Assembly: GCA_030374765.1 (NCBI GenBank)
Contig: JARGXX010000025.1
Coordinates: 1,240,001 to 1,304,000, forward strand
DNA from: Agarophyton chilense
Lineage: Eukaryota; Rhodophyta; Florideophyceae; Gracilariales; Gracilariaceae
Reading direction: 5' to 3'
DNA: 64,000 bases
A model generated the notes under the pieces. It searched no databases. It was not told where the DNA came from and was given only the letters and a program-made list of their open reading frames with translations. The stretch's first letter is position 1. Every line of letters starts with the position of its first letter. Made by a program: the position numbers and the translations under genes. Positions 1-10,941 of the stretch are shown here, in pieces.

Positions 1-535
1 TACCACACTTTCCCGCTTCGGTCACGGTTGCGGCTTCGGATCTCCGTCATGTCTGCCGTTCTGTTGCTATTAATGCCTCGATGGACATTGAGACAGTCCT
101 AAGAGAAGCTTGCTCTTGGGCGCGTCTCTCGGCGCGCTACGCCGCGGTTGTCCATTAGGGTCAGGACCTGAAGACTGCCATGGTCAATATCCAGCAGCAG
201 AATGCCCAATTGATGTTCCAGAGGGTTACTGCCGACTTGGATGCCCGGTATGGTCTAAAGTTAAGTGACCGAAAGGCTTTTGTTGGTGACAATAGTTCCT
301 CAGGCGAGTCTCCGCTGAAGAAGCGTGCTCGGCTCGCTTGGGCCGGTCCTAGTGGTCCAAATGGCTCCTCGGGTGACCTTAGTTCAGATTTGGCTCTTGG
401 AGGTTCCAATGAGGACGACGGAGTTACTCCTGTGCCGCCCCAGTGAGTCCTTTTGGTGTTCCGAGCGCTTCCGCGAACCGTGAGGTCATGGTAAGGGCTG
501 TTATATCTCTGTTAGTTAGTCAAATAATTAATGCT
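1..535 (+). pseudogene. C-terminal end of the antisense accessory gene of element A
   Basis: This is the last part of a gene lying opposite to the gag-pol of element A; the rest is left of the window. The frame beginning at base 3 reads through a helical stretch (REACSWARLSARYA, then QDLKTAMVNIQQQN and TADLDARYGLKLSDR) and is closely matched by 21080-21604 in element A'. One in-frame TAG at 159-161 stands where A' has CAG, and a small indel moves the frame near 443, so the gene is broken. Conversely A' has a TGA where A keeps TGG, so the two copies decayed independently from an intact gene. No known domain is recognised. The protein end runs into the end of the convergent pol frame. Confidence 0.7.
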
Positions 536-661
536 TGTGCTTTCCGAAGGTCGTTCTTGTATCTCAAACGTGCATGCCCCGGGACATCGTCCAACCTTAA
601 CAGCGTCTCAGGTTTTCCTCAGGTGTCGCCGAAGGACTGACCTTGTTCCCTGATGTGGGAG

Positions 662-986
662 CTACGACGAACCGTCGTGCGTGCTCCGGTGAACCGTCGT
701 GTCAGAAGGCGGTTTGGGATTCTTCGGACCAACGGTTGCCCCCTCCTGAAGGCTGCGCTCCGTGGTGCAGAGTTTGTGCCAATAGCGGGCGATGAAAGTA
801 GCCGGAATGGTTTGAGGCTCTCGCCAAGTGTCTTCCTCAGGTGTGTAGCCGAACCAACGGACGCGGTAGCGCATATTTCTATCTTCTCCCCGACCGGCGG
901 AGATGATGCGCTCAATCACATATTCCGGTTGGCAATCATTCTCCCGCAGGAGGGTGTAGTCCACAGGGGCGAATCCATCGGAGTCG
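662..986 (-). pseudogene. Chromodomain at the end of element A pol
   Basis: The minus strand encodes a chromodomain: EYVIERII, then RYRVRWFGYTPEEDTWRE, which matches the usual chromodomain core with its aromatic residues (Y, W, F and W) in place. In Ty3 chromoviruses this module sits at the end of integrase and directs integration to particular chromatin marks. Here it is separated from the integrase by the solo LTR at 987-1653 and is in a different frame from the integrase, so it is broken. A stop at 662-664 shortens it compared with A', where the frame runs on to end in YLTN. Identification of the domain is secure; function is lost. Confidence 0.85.
982..986. repeat. Target-site duplication (left) of solo LTR B
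   Basis: AGTCG, repeated exactly at 1654-1658 on the other side of the solo LTR. Confidence 0.93.
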
Positions 987-1653
987 TGTAGTATCCGCTC
1001 TAACGGAGAGAGCAGACACATGCGACAGCGTTCGGACTGCCGATGGGTCGCTTGCGGCAAAGGAAAAGGGGTGGTAGAGCTACAACACCAGCGAGGTGGA
1101 AGTGGGGTGTAAGGCCACTACTCGCGAGCGAGGGCGAACAGTGCAACTGTAAAACGTTGATGGGACGTAGGTACGAGACGGCTCGTGAAGTGGTTAGGGG
1201 CTGACTATCTATTATAGCTCGTCCGGATCTCCGGGTAAGTAATCCTAAGCGAGGAACAGAATAGTCATGATGCCCATGTTGTCTCCTGTACTTGGAGTCG
1301 GCGCTCACCTCTGGTACACTATATACTGTGTGCCAGGGTGAGTGCCCAAATAAATATATAAATAATACCCAGTGGTCAGCCACTTTGCCAAACCATTGTA
1401 TGGGTACGGTCCCTAATGGACTTACATCTACAAAGGGTAGTAAAACCAGCCACGTGGATCGCCACTACATGCGCCGTTGCAAGCCACTCCACTCGTGATG
1501 CCACGTCTTCCAACAATGTACCCGGCCTCCTGGCATTCTACGCGGTGTGCCGTTTCATATCACAATGCTGATGATATCCCTCACTTATGAATTCCAACTG
1601 CGACTTCGCGAAAAACCAGCCTATCGGATTCCCCGACATAGTAGAAAACTACA
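987..1653 (-). mobile_element. Solo LTR of family B inserted in element A
   Basis: This 667-base segment is the reverse complement of the 664-base LTRs of element B. It begins TGTAGTATCCGC and ends AACTACA and is flanked by perfect 5-base target duplications, AGTCG at 982-986 and 1654-1658. No internal sequence is present, so it is a solo LTR left by recombination between the two LTRs of a former full insertion. Element A' carries the undisturbed site (single GAGTCGG near 22051). Confidence 0.95.
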
Positions 1654-1658
1654 AGTCG
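1654..1658. repeat. Target-site duplication (right) of solo LTR B
   Basis: AGTCG, the partner of 982-986. Confidence 0.93.
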
Positions 1659-3086
1659 GTTGGAAGAGATGGGTCATCGTCATTGGTATTGACCATCGGG
1701 TCCATGGGGCTAGTCGGGTCCACACTTAGGGGTTGTGCGGACTTGAGCGTCGACCTGAGGTCATAGTGATTCCGTTGGGACAGGGGACTGGGATTTTGGT
1801 GACTCGGGGTAGCTGGGAGCTCGTGTCACCCGATCAATCGATACGGTGTCCTGTAGGCCGTCAATTAGAAATGTAGTGGTATGTTGATTGGCCTTAAGGA
1901 CTTTATATGGTCCCGTGGAGCGAAGTAAAAGCTTCTGCTTAGTGTTCTCGAGGTCCTCAGTGTCCCTCGGTGGCCGGTCGAGGTAAACCAGTTCTTCTTT
2001 CCCAAAGGTCGGTGTGTTCCAAACGGCTTTGTCGAAACGGACCTTGCAACGCCGTTGGGCTTTGGTCATTAAAGTTCTAGTCGAACGAATAATGCTGTTG
2101 ATGCGTCGGCGCGAGTAGCGCTTCGCCTGGATAGGGGTCATCCCTTCGGTTATGTCCTGGGGTATGATAGACTCCTGAAGCTCAACAGCTATCGGCGGCG
2201 GTGCTCTCGTCAGCGTTAGGTCAAAAGGGGTTATACCCGTGGAAGCGTGCCCTTGCGTGTTGTAGGCATAAACCAGTGGCTCAACGTAGTCATCCCAGTC
2301 CAATTGGTGCTCCAATACGTATTGTGCCAACCGGAACCGGTTCAGAAGGGTGCGGCTAAAGCATTCGGCTTTGCCATTGGTTTGCGAGTTGTACGCCATG
2401 GTGGTCACGTGTTTGATTCCGAAGGTAGCACAAACGTGTGAGAAGATTTAAGATGTAAAATGGCTTCCGTTATCCGTAAGGAGGTAGAGTGGCATGCCAT
2501 ATGGATTTACCCAGTAGAGCAAGAAGGCCGTGGCGACATCCGCGGCTGTTGTCTTCCCTAAGGGTAGGGCTCGGGTAAGCTTGGTAAAACTATCTGTTAT
2601 AACCAAGAGAAACCGTTTTCCACGGGACGACTTAGACAAAGGCCCAATTATATACATCGCGACAAATTCTATCGGACTTGCGGCGGGAAAGAGCTTCAAT
2701 TTGGCCTGATGGTTCGTGCGAGACCCTCGGATTTGTGTGCACGATGTACAGTTCCGTGCGGTTTGCCATAGGTCCTGCGCCATTAGTGTCCAGTAGAAGA
2801 AATTCCTCAGGGTTCGGTACATTCGTCGGCCTCCAGGGTGACCAGCCAAGCGAGGGAAATGGGCGAAGTATAGGAATTGAGCCCTCAGAGAAGTTGGTAT
2901 TACCCGTTGGAGTGTGCCATCCAGCGGTAAGCGGCAACATAGTAGTCCGAATCGGTCAAAGTCGAATAGGGATCCAGGGGTTCCTACCAATTGGGCTGTT
3001 TCCTTCCAGTACTCGTCTTCGACCTGCGCCTGTAGGAGTTCCTCAATAGTTATAGGGAGGAGCTCTTTTTTCTCCGGGGCTATCAC
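1659..3086 (-). pseudogene. Ty3 integrase with GPY/F module, element A
   Basis: Minus-strand remnant of a retroviral-type integrase, the enzyme that joins element cDNA to the host chromosome. From the N-terminus it shows the zinc-binding part (FAHFPRLAGHPGG and later CTSC), the core, YLLTDNGSHF with the second catalytic Asp, QTNGKAECF with the catalytic Glu, and a GPY/F module (STGPYKVLKANQHTTTF). The first catalytic Asp is replaced by Tyr (VAMYIIGPL, against VAMDIIGPL in A'), so the enzyme is inactive. A stop near 2446 splits the frame into two long pieces in the same phase. The chromodomain followed it before the solo LTR inserted. Confidence 0.9.
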
Positions 3087-3125
3087 ATTAACTTGAGGTG
3101 GTGTCGAATTGGACGGTATTGTCTC

Positions 3126-3833
3126 TCAGTCCAATAGGTATACTTCGTTCTCCTTTACCCCAGGATCATCCAATTGCACCTTACTCATAAGGTTATCCGT
3201 TTCCGTATAACCCTGAGGTCTATCATCCGTAAAGGGGGTAGGAATTAGGTCGTCCAATGGAGTGTCATTAGTTCCGTCGGTAATGATTCGGGACAGGGCA
3301 TCTGCTGCCTGGTGCTTGATTCCCGGCGTATAGGTTATCTCGTAGTCATATTCTGACAGCCTCAGGCGCCACATAGCTCAGCGACTTGATGCATAGGTCA
3401 TATTGAGCAGCCAGTGGAGTGAATCATGGTCTATCCTAATAATAAACCTGGTTCCCTCGAGGTACGGACGGAGTGTCAATACGGACCATACGATGGCTAT
3501 ACATTCCTTTTCAGTAGTACTGCAGTATCGCTCCACGCTGGTGAGCGTTGTGCTCCAGTATCCGATAGGTCGATAGTCCTTCGGGGACTCCTGTTCCTGT
3601 AGCAGGGCACATCCCACTTGGATATCAAAGGCGTCTGTATCCAGGACAAAGGGCCTATTGGGTTTTAGTAAATCTAGTATAGGTGGGTTCAGCAATTTTT
3701 CCTTTAGGATCTGAAATGCCTCGTACTGGTCGTCGGTGATGGCTTCGAAATCCAAAGTTAATCCCTTCTTCAGCATCGCGTTGAGAGGGGCCGAGATCTT
3801 GGCAAACCCTTGAACGAACCGTCGGTAAACGTT
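3126..3833 (-). pseudogene. RNase H domain, element A pol
   Basis: The minus strand carries the Ty3 RNase H, which removes RNA from RNA-DNA hybrids during reverse transcription. Visible landmarks are FVLDTDAFDIQVG with the first acidic residue, TEKECIAIVWSVL with the Glu, RIDHDSLHWLL with the next Asp, and the C-terminal ADALSRI. The frame is shared with the reverse transcriptase upstream and the integrase downstream but is broken by a stop at 3375-3377 and another near 3834. The order RT, RNase H, integrase is that of Ty3/gypsy elements. Confidence 0.88.
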
Positions 3834-4898
3834 TCACAAGCCCACAAAGGATCGTAGTTGCGTGTAGGTCCTAAGAGGCTTAGCCTGACAAATCGCATTT
3901 GTGGTCCGTGTGGCCACCTTTAGTTTTCCTAGGAGGGTGACGTGACGGAGATAGTCCACTGAGATCTGGAAGAAAGTGCATTTGCGGAGTTTCAGTAATA
4001 CTCCAGCGTCCTGTAGGAATGTCAGCACCTTCTTCACGTGGTGAAGGTGTTCCTTCACGGTCCGTGAGAATATTATAACGTCATCGAACTAGACCAGGGC
4101 GATCTTTCATTTGAGTCTGGGCAGTATAATGTCCATTACCCTTTGGAAAGTTTCTGGTGCATTCATTAAACTAAAGGGCATACGAGTAAATCTGAACAGA
4201 CCTTCATGGGTGGTCAAGGTGGTCAGCGCTCTCGCATCTTTGGCCAAAGGGATTTGCTAATATCTGGATTTAGCGTCCAGTATGGTAAATACGACAGCTT
4301 CGCCTAAGGAATCCAGACAGTCGTCCATGCAGGGTATCGGGTATGAGTTCCTCTTGGTTACTGCCTTCAGCTTCCTGTAGTCGACACAGAACCTGAAGGA
4401 GCCATCTTTCTTCGCCACGAGGACAAGGTAACTTACCCATTCGTATTGATTAGGAGGCGCCGGTTCTATGACTTGAGCTTTGCGTATCTTGTCCATCTGA
4501 TCGGCGACAATTTCGCTACCCTTAAGGCCTGTACGGTATGGGTGCTGGAACTGTGTTCTAGCATCATCCTGAAGGTCAATGCGGTGTGTAGTGGCTCTGA
4601 TTGTTTCCAATATACCTGAACACATGGCCTGGTATTCTCTGAGGAGATCAAGTAACTGGGGTCTATAGGATTCGAATTCTGCGCCAATAGCGACCGTCCC
4701 CTCCCAAGAGTCGACATCCTCGTCGGGAGTTCGCGTCGCAATGTTATCCATTTGGGCCTCTATAATGGCCAGGGGCGCGGGTAGAGTGATAACAATCAAT
4801 GTACCTTTAGGTAACCGTATGGGTTTATCTCTGAAGTTGCTGATTGTGACCAAGAAGGGCCTGTTGGGGTGGATCTTCATTACTCCATTGGCCATCAA
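3834..4898 (-). pseudogene. Reverse transcriptase, element A pol
   Basis: Minus-strand Ty3-type reverse transcriptase. Motifs visible are KKDGSFRFCVDYRKLKAVT, YPIPCMDDCLDSLGEA, and FTILDAKSRY with the first catalytic Asp. The active-site box, normally YxDD, reads stop-F-D-D followed by VIIFS, so the two Asp survive but the Tyr codon has become TAG. The stretch 4059-4256 between the two open pieces still aligns with A' and B but holds several stops. Catalytically the gene is dead; the family assignment is secure. Confidence 0.9.
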
Positions 4899-5230
4899 GG
4901 TAAGTTGCTTCAGAACCGTTCTCGGGTGGTTCTGAATCGTTACGAGACCTGGACTGATACAGCTATCTGGGTCATCGCGGGTATCGTTATGGCCTTTGAC
5001 AGGCGAACCTCATTGGAATTCGTTTTTTCGGAGACAACCGCTCGTTTGCGGTTTGCTTCTGGCCTTGGGGCTGAACCAGTTATGGAGATAGAAAAAGCGC
5101 GGTAAAAAACGGCTTTCCTAAGGCCTGGTTAAATGGCCTTGATGTATCGACTGATGAAGGAGGTCCCTATGATTGCGTCTGCGCCCAAGTTAGGTCATAC
5201 AAGGAACCACGAGCGGACTCTGAATCGTCC

Positions 5231-5480
5231 TCAGTGTATGTAAAGTGGTACTATCCCTTTAATGTCCATTGGTCTACGTGATGCATCAGTAATCCTGGGG
5301 GAATTATTTCCCTGAACGAAATCTTGCCAACCCAGTGGGAGTAGCTTACGATGGACCAAGTTGGGAACAGCGCCTGTGTCTAATACGGCTGTGGTCACTC
5401 GAGAGGGATTGGAACGAAGTCCCACGGGTACTCGAGCTTTTTGGTTCTCTTTTCTGAGGATACAGACAGGGTCGTTACTG
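5231..5480 (-). pseudogene. Aspartic protease of element A
   Basis: The minus strand encodes the retroviral-type protease core VLDTGAVPNLVHRKLLPLGW, with the catalytic DTG triad, preceded by an arginine-rich stretch. Such proteases cleave the Gag-Pol polyprotein. It lies in a frame different from the neighbouring Gag and reverse transcriptase, so at least one indel has occurred on each side. The counterpart in A' is at 25373-25567 and is nearly identical. Confidence 0.85.
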
Positions 5481-5599
5481 TGTTCAAATTGTGGTTCAAC
5501 CTGAGTTCTCCATGCGGGGTGGTTGGTATTGGGGGGTTAAGAGCTCTTTGGCTCATGACTGTCCAATTGGTTGAGGCAGGGGCTTAAAAAGGGAAGATT

Positions 5600-7724
5600 T
5601 GCCTCGCGTCGACCCTCTAAGGGTTTTTCGGTGGTGTTTCCGTTTCTTCCTGAGGATAAAATACCTTTTCGAGGTCGCCCGTAGGATCTATTATGGCGTG
5701 GACCTGTGGGGCTTTGATTGGAGTGTCCGGAAGCGTGGCACAACGTGAGCTTCCAGGGGTCCCTGTGGTTCGTGGCTGTGCCCTGTTAAACATTCCTTCG
5801 GATCTCCGCACCCGGTAATTCTGTTCCCTGAGGGCAAGGAGGTTTTTTCGTGCGTCCCCAGGTAGATGACTCGTGCAGTCACAAGGTAGGGCTATGGAAA
5901 GGCAGAGGAAGCAAGCCCTTAGAGGGCGAACAAAAACGCCCTCGCAGGGCGGAAAGGGAGAATACTTGGGATAGGGTGGTCCAGTGGTCGCTGTAGTTCT
6001 CTGGGAGGTATATGATGGGGGCCCAGACGGAGGAGCACTGAAATCGACCTCGAGTACATCTCCCGAATCGGCATAATGGAGCTAACCAAATGGGCTTGGT
6101 TTAGTGTACGAAATGGAGTTGCGTGTCCCCTGGATTTATCAGCATTGCGCCTGGAAGTCCTGTAGATTTTGCCATAATCCTCGGCAGAAGTAACGAGCCT
6201 TCGGAAGGAGTATTGTGGGGTTTCTGTGTGATAATTGCGGACATGTGTCCGAATGGCAGGGAGTAATCCCGTGATGAAATGACGTTTGAGCCATCCTTCG
6301 GAGAATACATTTCCACATCGGTAAGCCTTTTTCCATAGGTCGTCTGCGAAAGCCGAATCTGTGATTTTATAGCTCTGCCTAAAGAAGATTACTTCCTGGT
6401 GGGCGTCCATAATGACGTCATCCGTGGCGTAGGTTTCCAAGAGTTAATGAACATCCTGAGGGTATGACCTGAGGAGTTCACGGTCTTGAGCATACACGAG
6501 GTCAGTTGTGCCAGATATCTTCGAAACCACTCGGTCATGCGCCTGTCCTGTGAGGAAGAATTGGAAAAGGTACAGAGCGCCGCACTCGTGAACACCGTTC
6601 TGATCGCAGGTCGTACGGGAAAAACTGAGAAACCTAAGGACAGCAATGGGATCGGAACCCGAGAACTTGTCCGTAATGGTTAGTTGCATCTGTTGGGTCC
6701 ATTTGGCGGCTCTGCCAGCCAACGAACCAGAATATTTCGGGGACCTGTCGGCCAGCCGATAATTCCGGTAGTCTAGAACCTTAAGGAAAAGTTCGTTAGT
6801 TGTTTTCAGGGGGCTGAGGCCTCGAGTGGCAGCCTCATCCACTTCCGAAACGGTCGTTTCGGTCGAGGCCGATTCGGAATCACTCGTATCCGAACGGTCT
6901 CTTATTTTACTTCTTCTGTTTTTCTTTCTCCTGCGGTTGCTTCTTTTCATTACAGCGGAATAGGGGCCTAAAGGATCGATCTCTCTATCAGATCTTATGC
7001 AGCCCTGAGGTCGCTGTACCTCATATAATCGGTCGGGTGGGGCAAGCGGTCTCTCTTCTAGACGCGGAGCTTCCGTTTCGCTCCTTTCTTGCTCCTCGCT
7101 TGGCTTTTCCTGATGGGAAATCTGTCATTCATTTAGATGCGAAGCTTCTGTTCCGCTCCTAGATTGTCCCACCATTGGGGTTTCCTGATGGTATTCCCGG
7201 CGAGGGGTGGATAATACCGCCACTCCTGGGGGTTCGGTAGGGGGTTTCCATATGGAGACCGGTTTGTTAATTTGTGGTGGAGTGGTCCTAGGGTCCAAGT
7301 TGCCTGCCTGGCGGCTGACTGCTCCTTGAACGGCCTGTAGGAAGGAGTCTAGGAATAATCCAGACTCCGTTACCTTAGGGATTATTCGCGTAATGAGGTA
7401 ATCCGTATGGTCAGCGATCGCCGTAGCGGGTCGCATGTGCACAAAGGAATCCACATGGTCTCGGCAGAGCTCACTGAGACGGGGCCAGAGAAGGTCGGAA
7501 AGCCCTGCGGGCATGTTTTCTCTAATACCTTCGATCTAATGGGTTTCTCCTTGAGGGATCCCTGGCATAGAGGTGTCCCTGGTGAGGCGTTCTCGTAGAC
7601 GCCCTACCACCGTGGGTTCTCGGCGAATCCTTTCAGGGTTAGCCATGGGGATCGGTGCTTCTTGCGGTTGGCTTCTCGTGCTTCTGCGGTCGCTCACGGC
7701 ATCAACCTGAGGGCCGGGCGACAT
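5600..7724 (-). pseudogene. gag of element A
   Basis: Capsid polyprotein gene on the minus strand. The likely start is the ATG at 7722-7724 (MSPGPQVDAVSDRRSTRS), also present in A' at 27817. One frame runs from there to 5919 with stops at 7536-7538, 7125-7127 and 6441-6446; the last replaces a Tyr kept in A' (VHYLLGTYATDD). Landmarks are FLKVLDYRNYRL and GSDPIAVLRFLSF of the capsid part, an acidic and basic linker, and a CFLC...CDC relic of the zinc knuckle near 5880-5915, where the His seen in B (CYSCYGKHH) is missing. Homology to the better preserved gag of element B supports the assignment. Confidence 0.82.
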
Positions 7725-7909
7725 CTTTGGCGTTGTAGTCGCAACCTGTTCTGCGGTAGGAGTCCTATGGTCTGGTCAGTTAGGTGTGTTTCCTACATCC
7801 ATGATGGCGGTTGCTTCTGTACTTCTGGTCCGTTGGGAAATTAAACCAAAGTCTAGAATCTGTATAGTTCTTCTTTCCCGTGGTCAGCTCAATTATTTCT
7901 AAGGGATTC
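7725..7909 (-). other. Leader of element A, cut by element B
   Basis: This is the untranslated leader between the gag start of A and its primer-binding site. It matches 27818-27999 in A'. Its outer end is separated from the rest of the leader and LTR of A (16897-17364) by the insertion of element B at 7910. Confidence 0.8.
7905..7909. repeat. Target-site duplication (left) of element B
   Basis: GATTC, repeated exactly at 16897-16901. The uninterrupted sequence is seen in A' (ATTCTAAGTCGGG at about 27999-28011). Confidence 0.95.
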
Positions 7910-8573
7910 TGTAGTATTCTACTACTTCGGCGTTCCGATGGTTTCTTTGTCGCAAAGTCGCGTTTGGAACTCATTACTGAGTGGCCTGGTCAGTGCTAGG
8001 ATAAGAAGCGACACACCGCTTAGGATGCCAGGAGGCAGGGTACATTGTTAGAACACGTGGTATCACTAGTGGAGTGGCTTACAACGGCGCATGTAGTGGC
8101 GATCCACGTGGCTGGTTTTACTACCCTTTGTAGATGTAAGTCCATTAGGGACCGTACCCATGCAATGGTTTGGCTAAGTCGCTGACCACTGGGTATTATT
8201 TACGTATTATTTGGGCACTCACCCTGGCACACAGTATATAGAGTACCAGAGGTGAGCGGCGACTCCAAGTAAAGGAGACAACATGGGCATCATGACTATT
8301 CTGTTCCTCGCTTAGGATTCTTTAACCGGAGATCCGGACGAGCTATAATAGATACTCAGCCCCCAACCACTTAAAGAGCCGTCTCGTACCTACGTCCCAT
8401 CAACGTTTTACAGTTGCACTGTTCACCCTCGCTGGCGAGTAGTGGCCTTACACCCCACTTCCAGCTCGCTGGTGTTGTAGCTCTACCACCCCTTTTCCTT
8501 CGCCGCAAGCGACCCATCGGCAGTTCGAACGCTGTCGCAGGTGTCTTCTCTCTCCGTTAGAGCGGGTACTACA
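7910..8573 (+). repeat. 5' LTR of element B
   Basis: Begins TGTAGTATTCTACTAC and ends GGGTACTACA. It pairs with 16233-16896, and the solo copy at 987-1653 is its reverse complement. It contains a TATA element. Confidence 0.96.
8235..8240 (+). promoter_or_regulatory. Putative TATA box in the 5' LTR of B
   Basis: TATATA within CACAGTATATAGAG, in the middle of the LTR where the U3 promoter is expected. The same motif occurs in the 3' LTR at 16558-16563 and in the solo LTR. Confidence 0.55.
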
Positions 8574-8575
8574 AG

Positions 8576-8593
8576 TGGTCTCCCGACTTAGAA
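8576..8593 (+). promoter_or_regulatory. Primer-binding site of element B
   Basis: TGGTCTCCCGACTTAGAA lies two bases inside the LTR and starts with TGG, as expected for pairing to a tRNA CCA end. The same 18 bases form the primer-binding sites of A and A'. The implied tRNA end is TCGGGAG-A-CCA with C at position 61, which fits tRNA geometry; an acceptor starting with C and pairing C1 with G72 suggests tRNA-Tyr (inference). Confidence 0.85.
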
Positions 8594-8788
8594 CCACTGA
8601 GGTCAGCTGCACTGAACAATTCGTTCCTGCAACGTGGAATCGATATCGATACTTGGAAGAAGTGGAATCACTACAGTTATTGTTTACCAAACCACCTCCG
8701 GCAATTGCGGAATTCATCGTTGTTGAACACGTGGTCGAGAAGTAGAAGACACCATTTGGTTCGCACCTCGACTCACGTTTGGTCTAGG

Positions 8789-10941
8789 ATGCCGAAGACC
8801 CGAAGCCAGTCGAGTACTGGGCGCCCCGGTCCTGCGGGACCACCCCCGAAACCGAGGTTCGCCTCATCTGTTGAAGCAGGAAAGTGGCTGTATCGTCCAG
8901 TGATGTCACGCTCACGCTCGGTGAATGATGAACGAGATATCTCGGATGTACCGGCCCCTGTGGCAGCGGCAGTCACGCACACCACAGAAGCCGTAGTTGA
9001 CCCTGAGGTCTTCGGATCTCAAGAAGAGGATGATTTGCGCAGGAAAGTGCGTCGTCTCAAGTCTGAGTCAAGCGCTTCGCGTGTGCGCATGGTTGCGTTG
9101 GAATCGCAGATCGCTGCTCTTATCGCTGATGTCGAACAATTACGCAGTGCGCATCAAGCATTCGTTTTTTAAGACAATGGGAAGCAGGTCTCTTCATCAG
9201 TGAAAACACTACGTGAGGATTTGAACCATCTACTGGTGAGGTACGGGAATACGCCCGATGCGCTACCCAGCTTAACCGTGGATGTAGAGGAAGTCCTCTC
9301 TCGAGTTAACCCTCGTTTAGAACGCGTGGAGGCGGCAGTTCATGCGCAGACTGCTGCTAAACCAGTCGTGCTGGAAGAGGAAGGAGCTCCTTTGAAGGAA
9401 GCTCGTTCGAAGAAGTGGAAGTCACGACGTAGGAAGCGGAAGTCCGCACGTGATTCGAGTTATGAATCGTCAAGTACGGACGGCTTCAGTTCCAGTACTG
9501 ATGATTCTGATGATTCAGATACGTCAGATGATGACGACAGTGATGATGGTCATCGAAGGGCCCGATCTCGGAAGAAGAACACGTCTTCGTGGTTAGTGAG
9601 AAAAAAGGTTCACCTTACAGAGTATTGAAGGTGCTCCCGTGCACGAATCCGCTTTATCGGAAGGTCCTGAATTACAGGTACTACCGTCTGAAGGTGAAGA
9701 GCAAGAAGCGCTCAGGACGCGAAACCGCGAAGGTGAAAGATCACATCAAACGATTGAAGATCTGCCTTAATGATTTAACATTTGATGGGAAATCTCCCAT
9801 TCTCGTTATCGAGTTTCTGACTCGATTCGTTGCCGAAGCAGACACTCTAGAGATGAGTGAACCACAGGCATTTGTGTCTTTACCACACTTTCTGAAGGGT
9901 TTTGCTTTAGAGCAATATCGTTCCGTATGCGGATCATTGACAGCCGATGAAGGCGGCGTTACCTTATGGCCAGAGGCGCTGCAATATTTGCTGCGCAGTT
10001 ACGCGACTTCAAACGCAATACGTCAAGCGATTCTGGACCTAAGGGATGTGACCCAAAAGCCTGAGGAGGGCGAAGCTGAGTACAGCGCAAGGCTTAACAA
10101 AGCTTCAGTCCGCTGTGGAAACTTCCACTCGACGGAGGACAAGATTATCTTGTTCATCGACGGGCTGGACCCGAGCATCAAGTCGTTGGTAGCTCGATAT
10201 CGAGAGAAGCATGGAAGAGTCTCCTTTTTGGAGTTAGTTCAGTTTGCGAAAGCTGAAGGAGACGCGGCCAGAGCGAGTGGTAGCCCCCGTCGTTCGGTGG
10301 CTTTTGGAACCTCAATAGGTAAGGAGAAGATCTCCGCCAGAGTTAATCAGCGCAGCAAACTGCTACATCTGGAATCTCCAGTTGACTCACGAGATTCGTC
10401 GTTGGCACCCAAAGGGAGTGACTCGCATGAGGAGGCGGTCCATTTAATGGAATATACGGACTCTTCTGTACCTACAGTGGATCTCCCAAACTCGGGGTCT
10501 CAGGACGGGGAAGCCCTAATAGCTATGGAGGGCCGTCGCCCTATGTACCGTCCCTACACGGTGCCTCCACAAGGAGGTTTTAAGAACGGGAAACCCGGAT
10601 GGGTGGATACTCGCACGGCATACCGTTCACAACCTATGTTGACCAACCGTCGTGACGCTTTGATATGTTATTCATGTTATGGAAAACACCATTTGAGTGC
10701 AGAATGCACGCTTCCTGCAAAGGATTTGAGTCGTATCATGACGAATTATGAAGCACTCTCAGAAGAGGAAAGAAGTCGCGTACCGGCGGGCATGTATTGG
10801 AAAGCGAAAAGTTGGTTTTCTCATACCCCAATGCGCCGGACGGACAAGCCGGTTGCTCAGAAAACTGAAGTGTTACAACCCGGAACCCCGGTAGGAAGAG
10901 GCGCCTTTGAGGGGAATAAGCCTGTGCAACCGGAAAACTAA
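8789..10941 (+). pseudogene. gag of element B
   Basis: Best preserved gag here. The start is taken at ATG 8789 (MPKTRSQSSTGRPG). The N-terminal part has a coiled-coil-like stretch (DDLRRKVRRLKSE) and ends at one nonsense codon, TAA 9170-9172, then continues in the same frame through a Lys/Arg block and a Ser/Asp-rich block (residues coded at 9460-9560). The frame then shifts by -1 at an A-run (9601-9606). From there 440 codons are open: capsid (PLYRKVLNYRYYRL, PILVIEFLTRF, RQAILDLRDVTQ) and a zinc knuckle CYSCYGKHHLSAEC of type CX2CX4HX4C near 10666. The gag stop TAA at 10939-10941 overlaps pol by 22 bases, pol being in the -1 frame. Confidence 0.88.

Noticed and set aside
1000-1498. Open frames within the solo LTR of B
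   Set aside because: LTR sequence. The same frames recur in 7910-8573 and 16233-16896 with stops.
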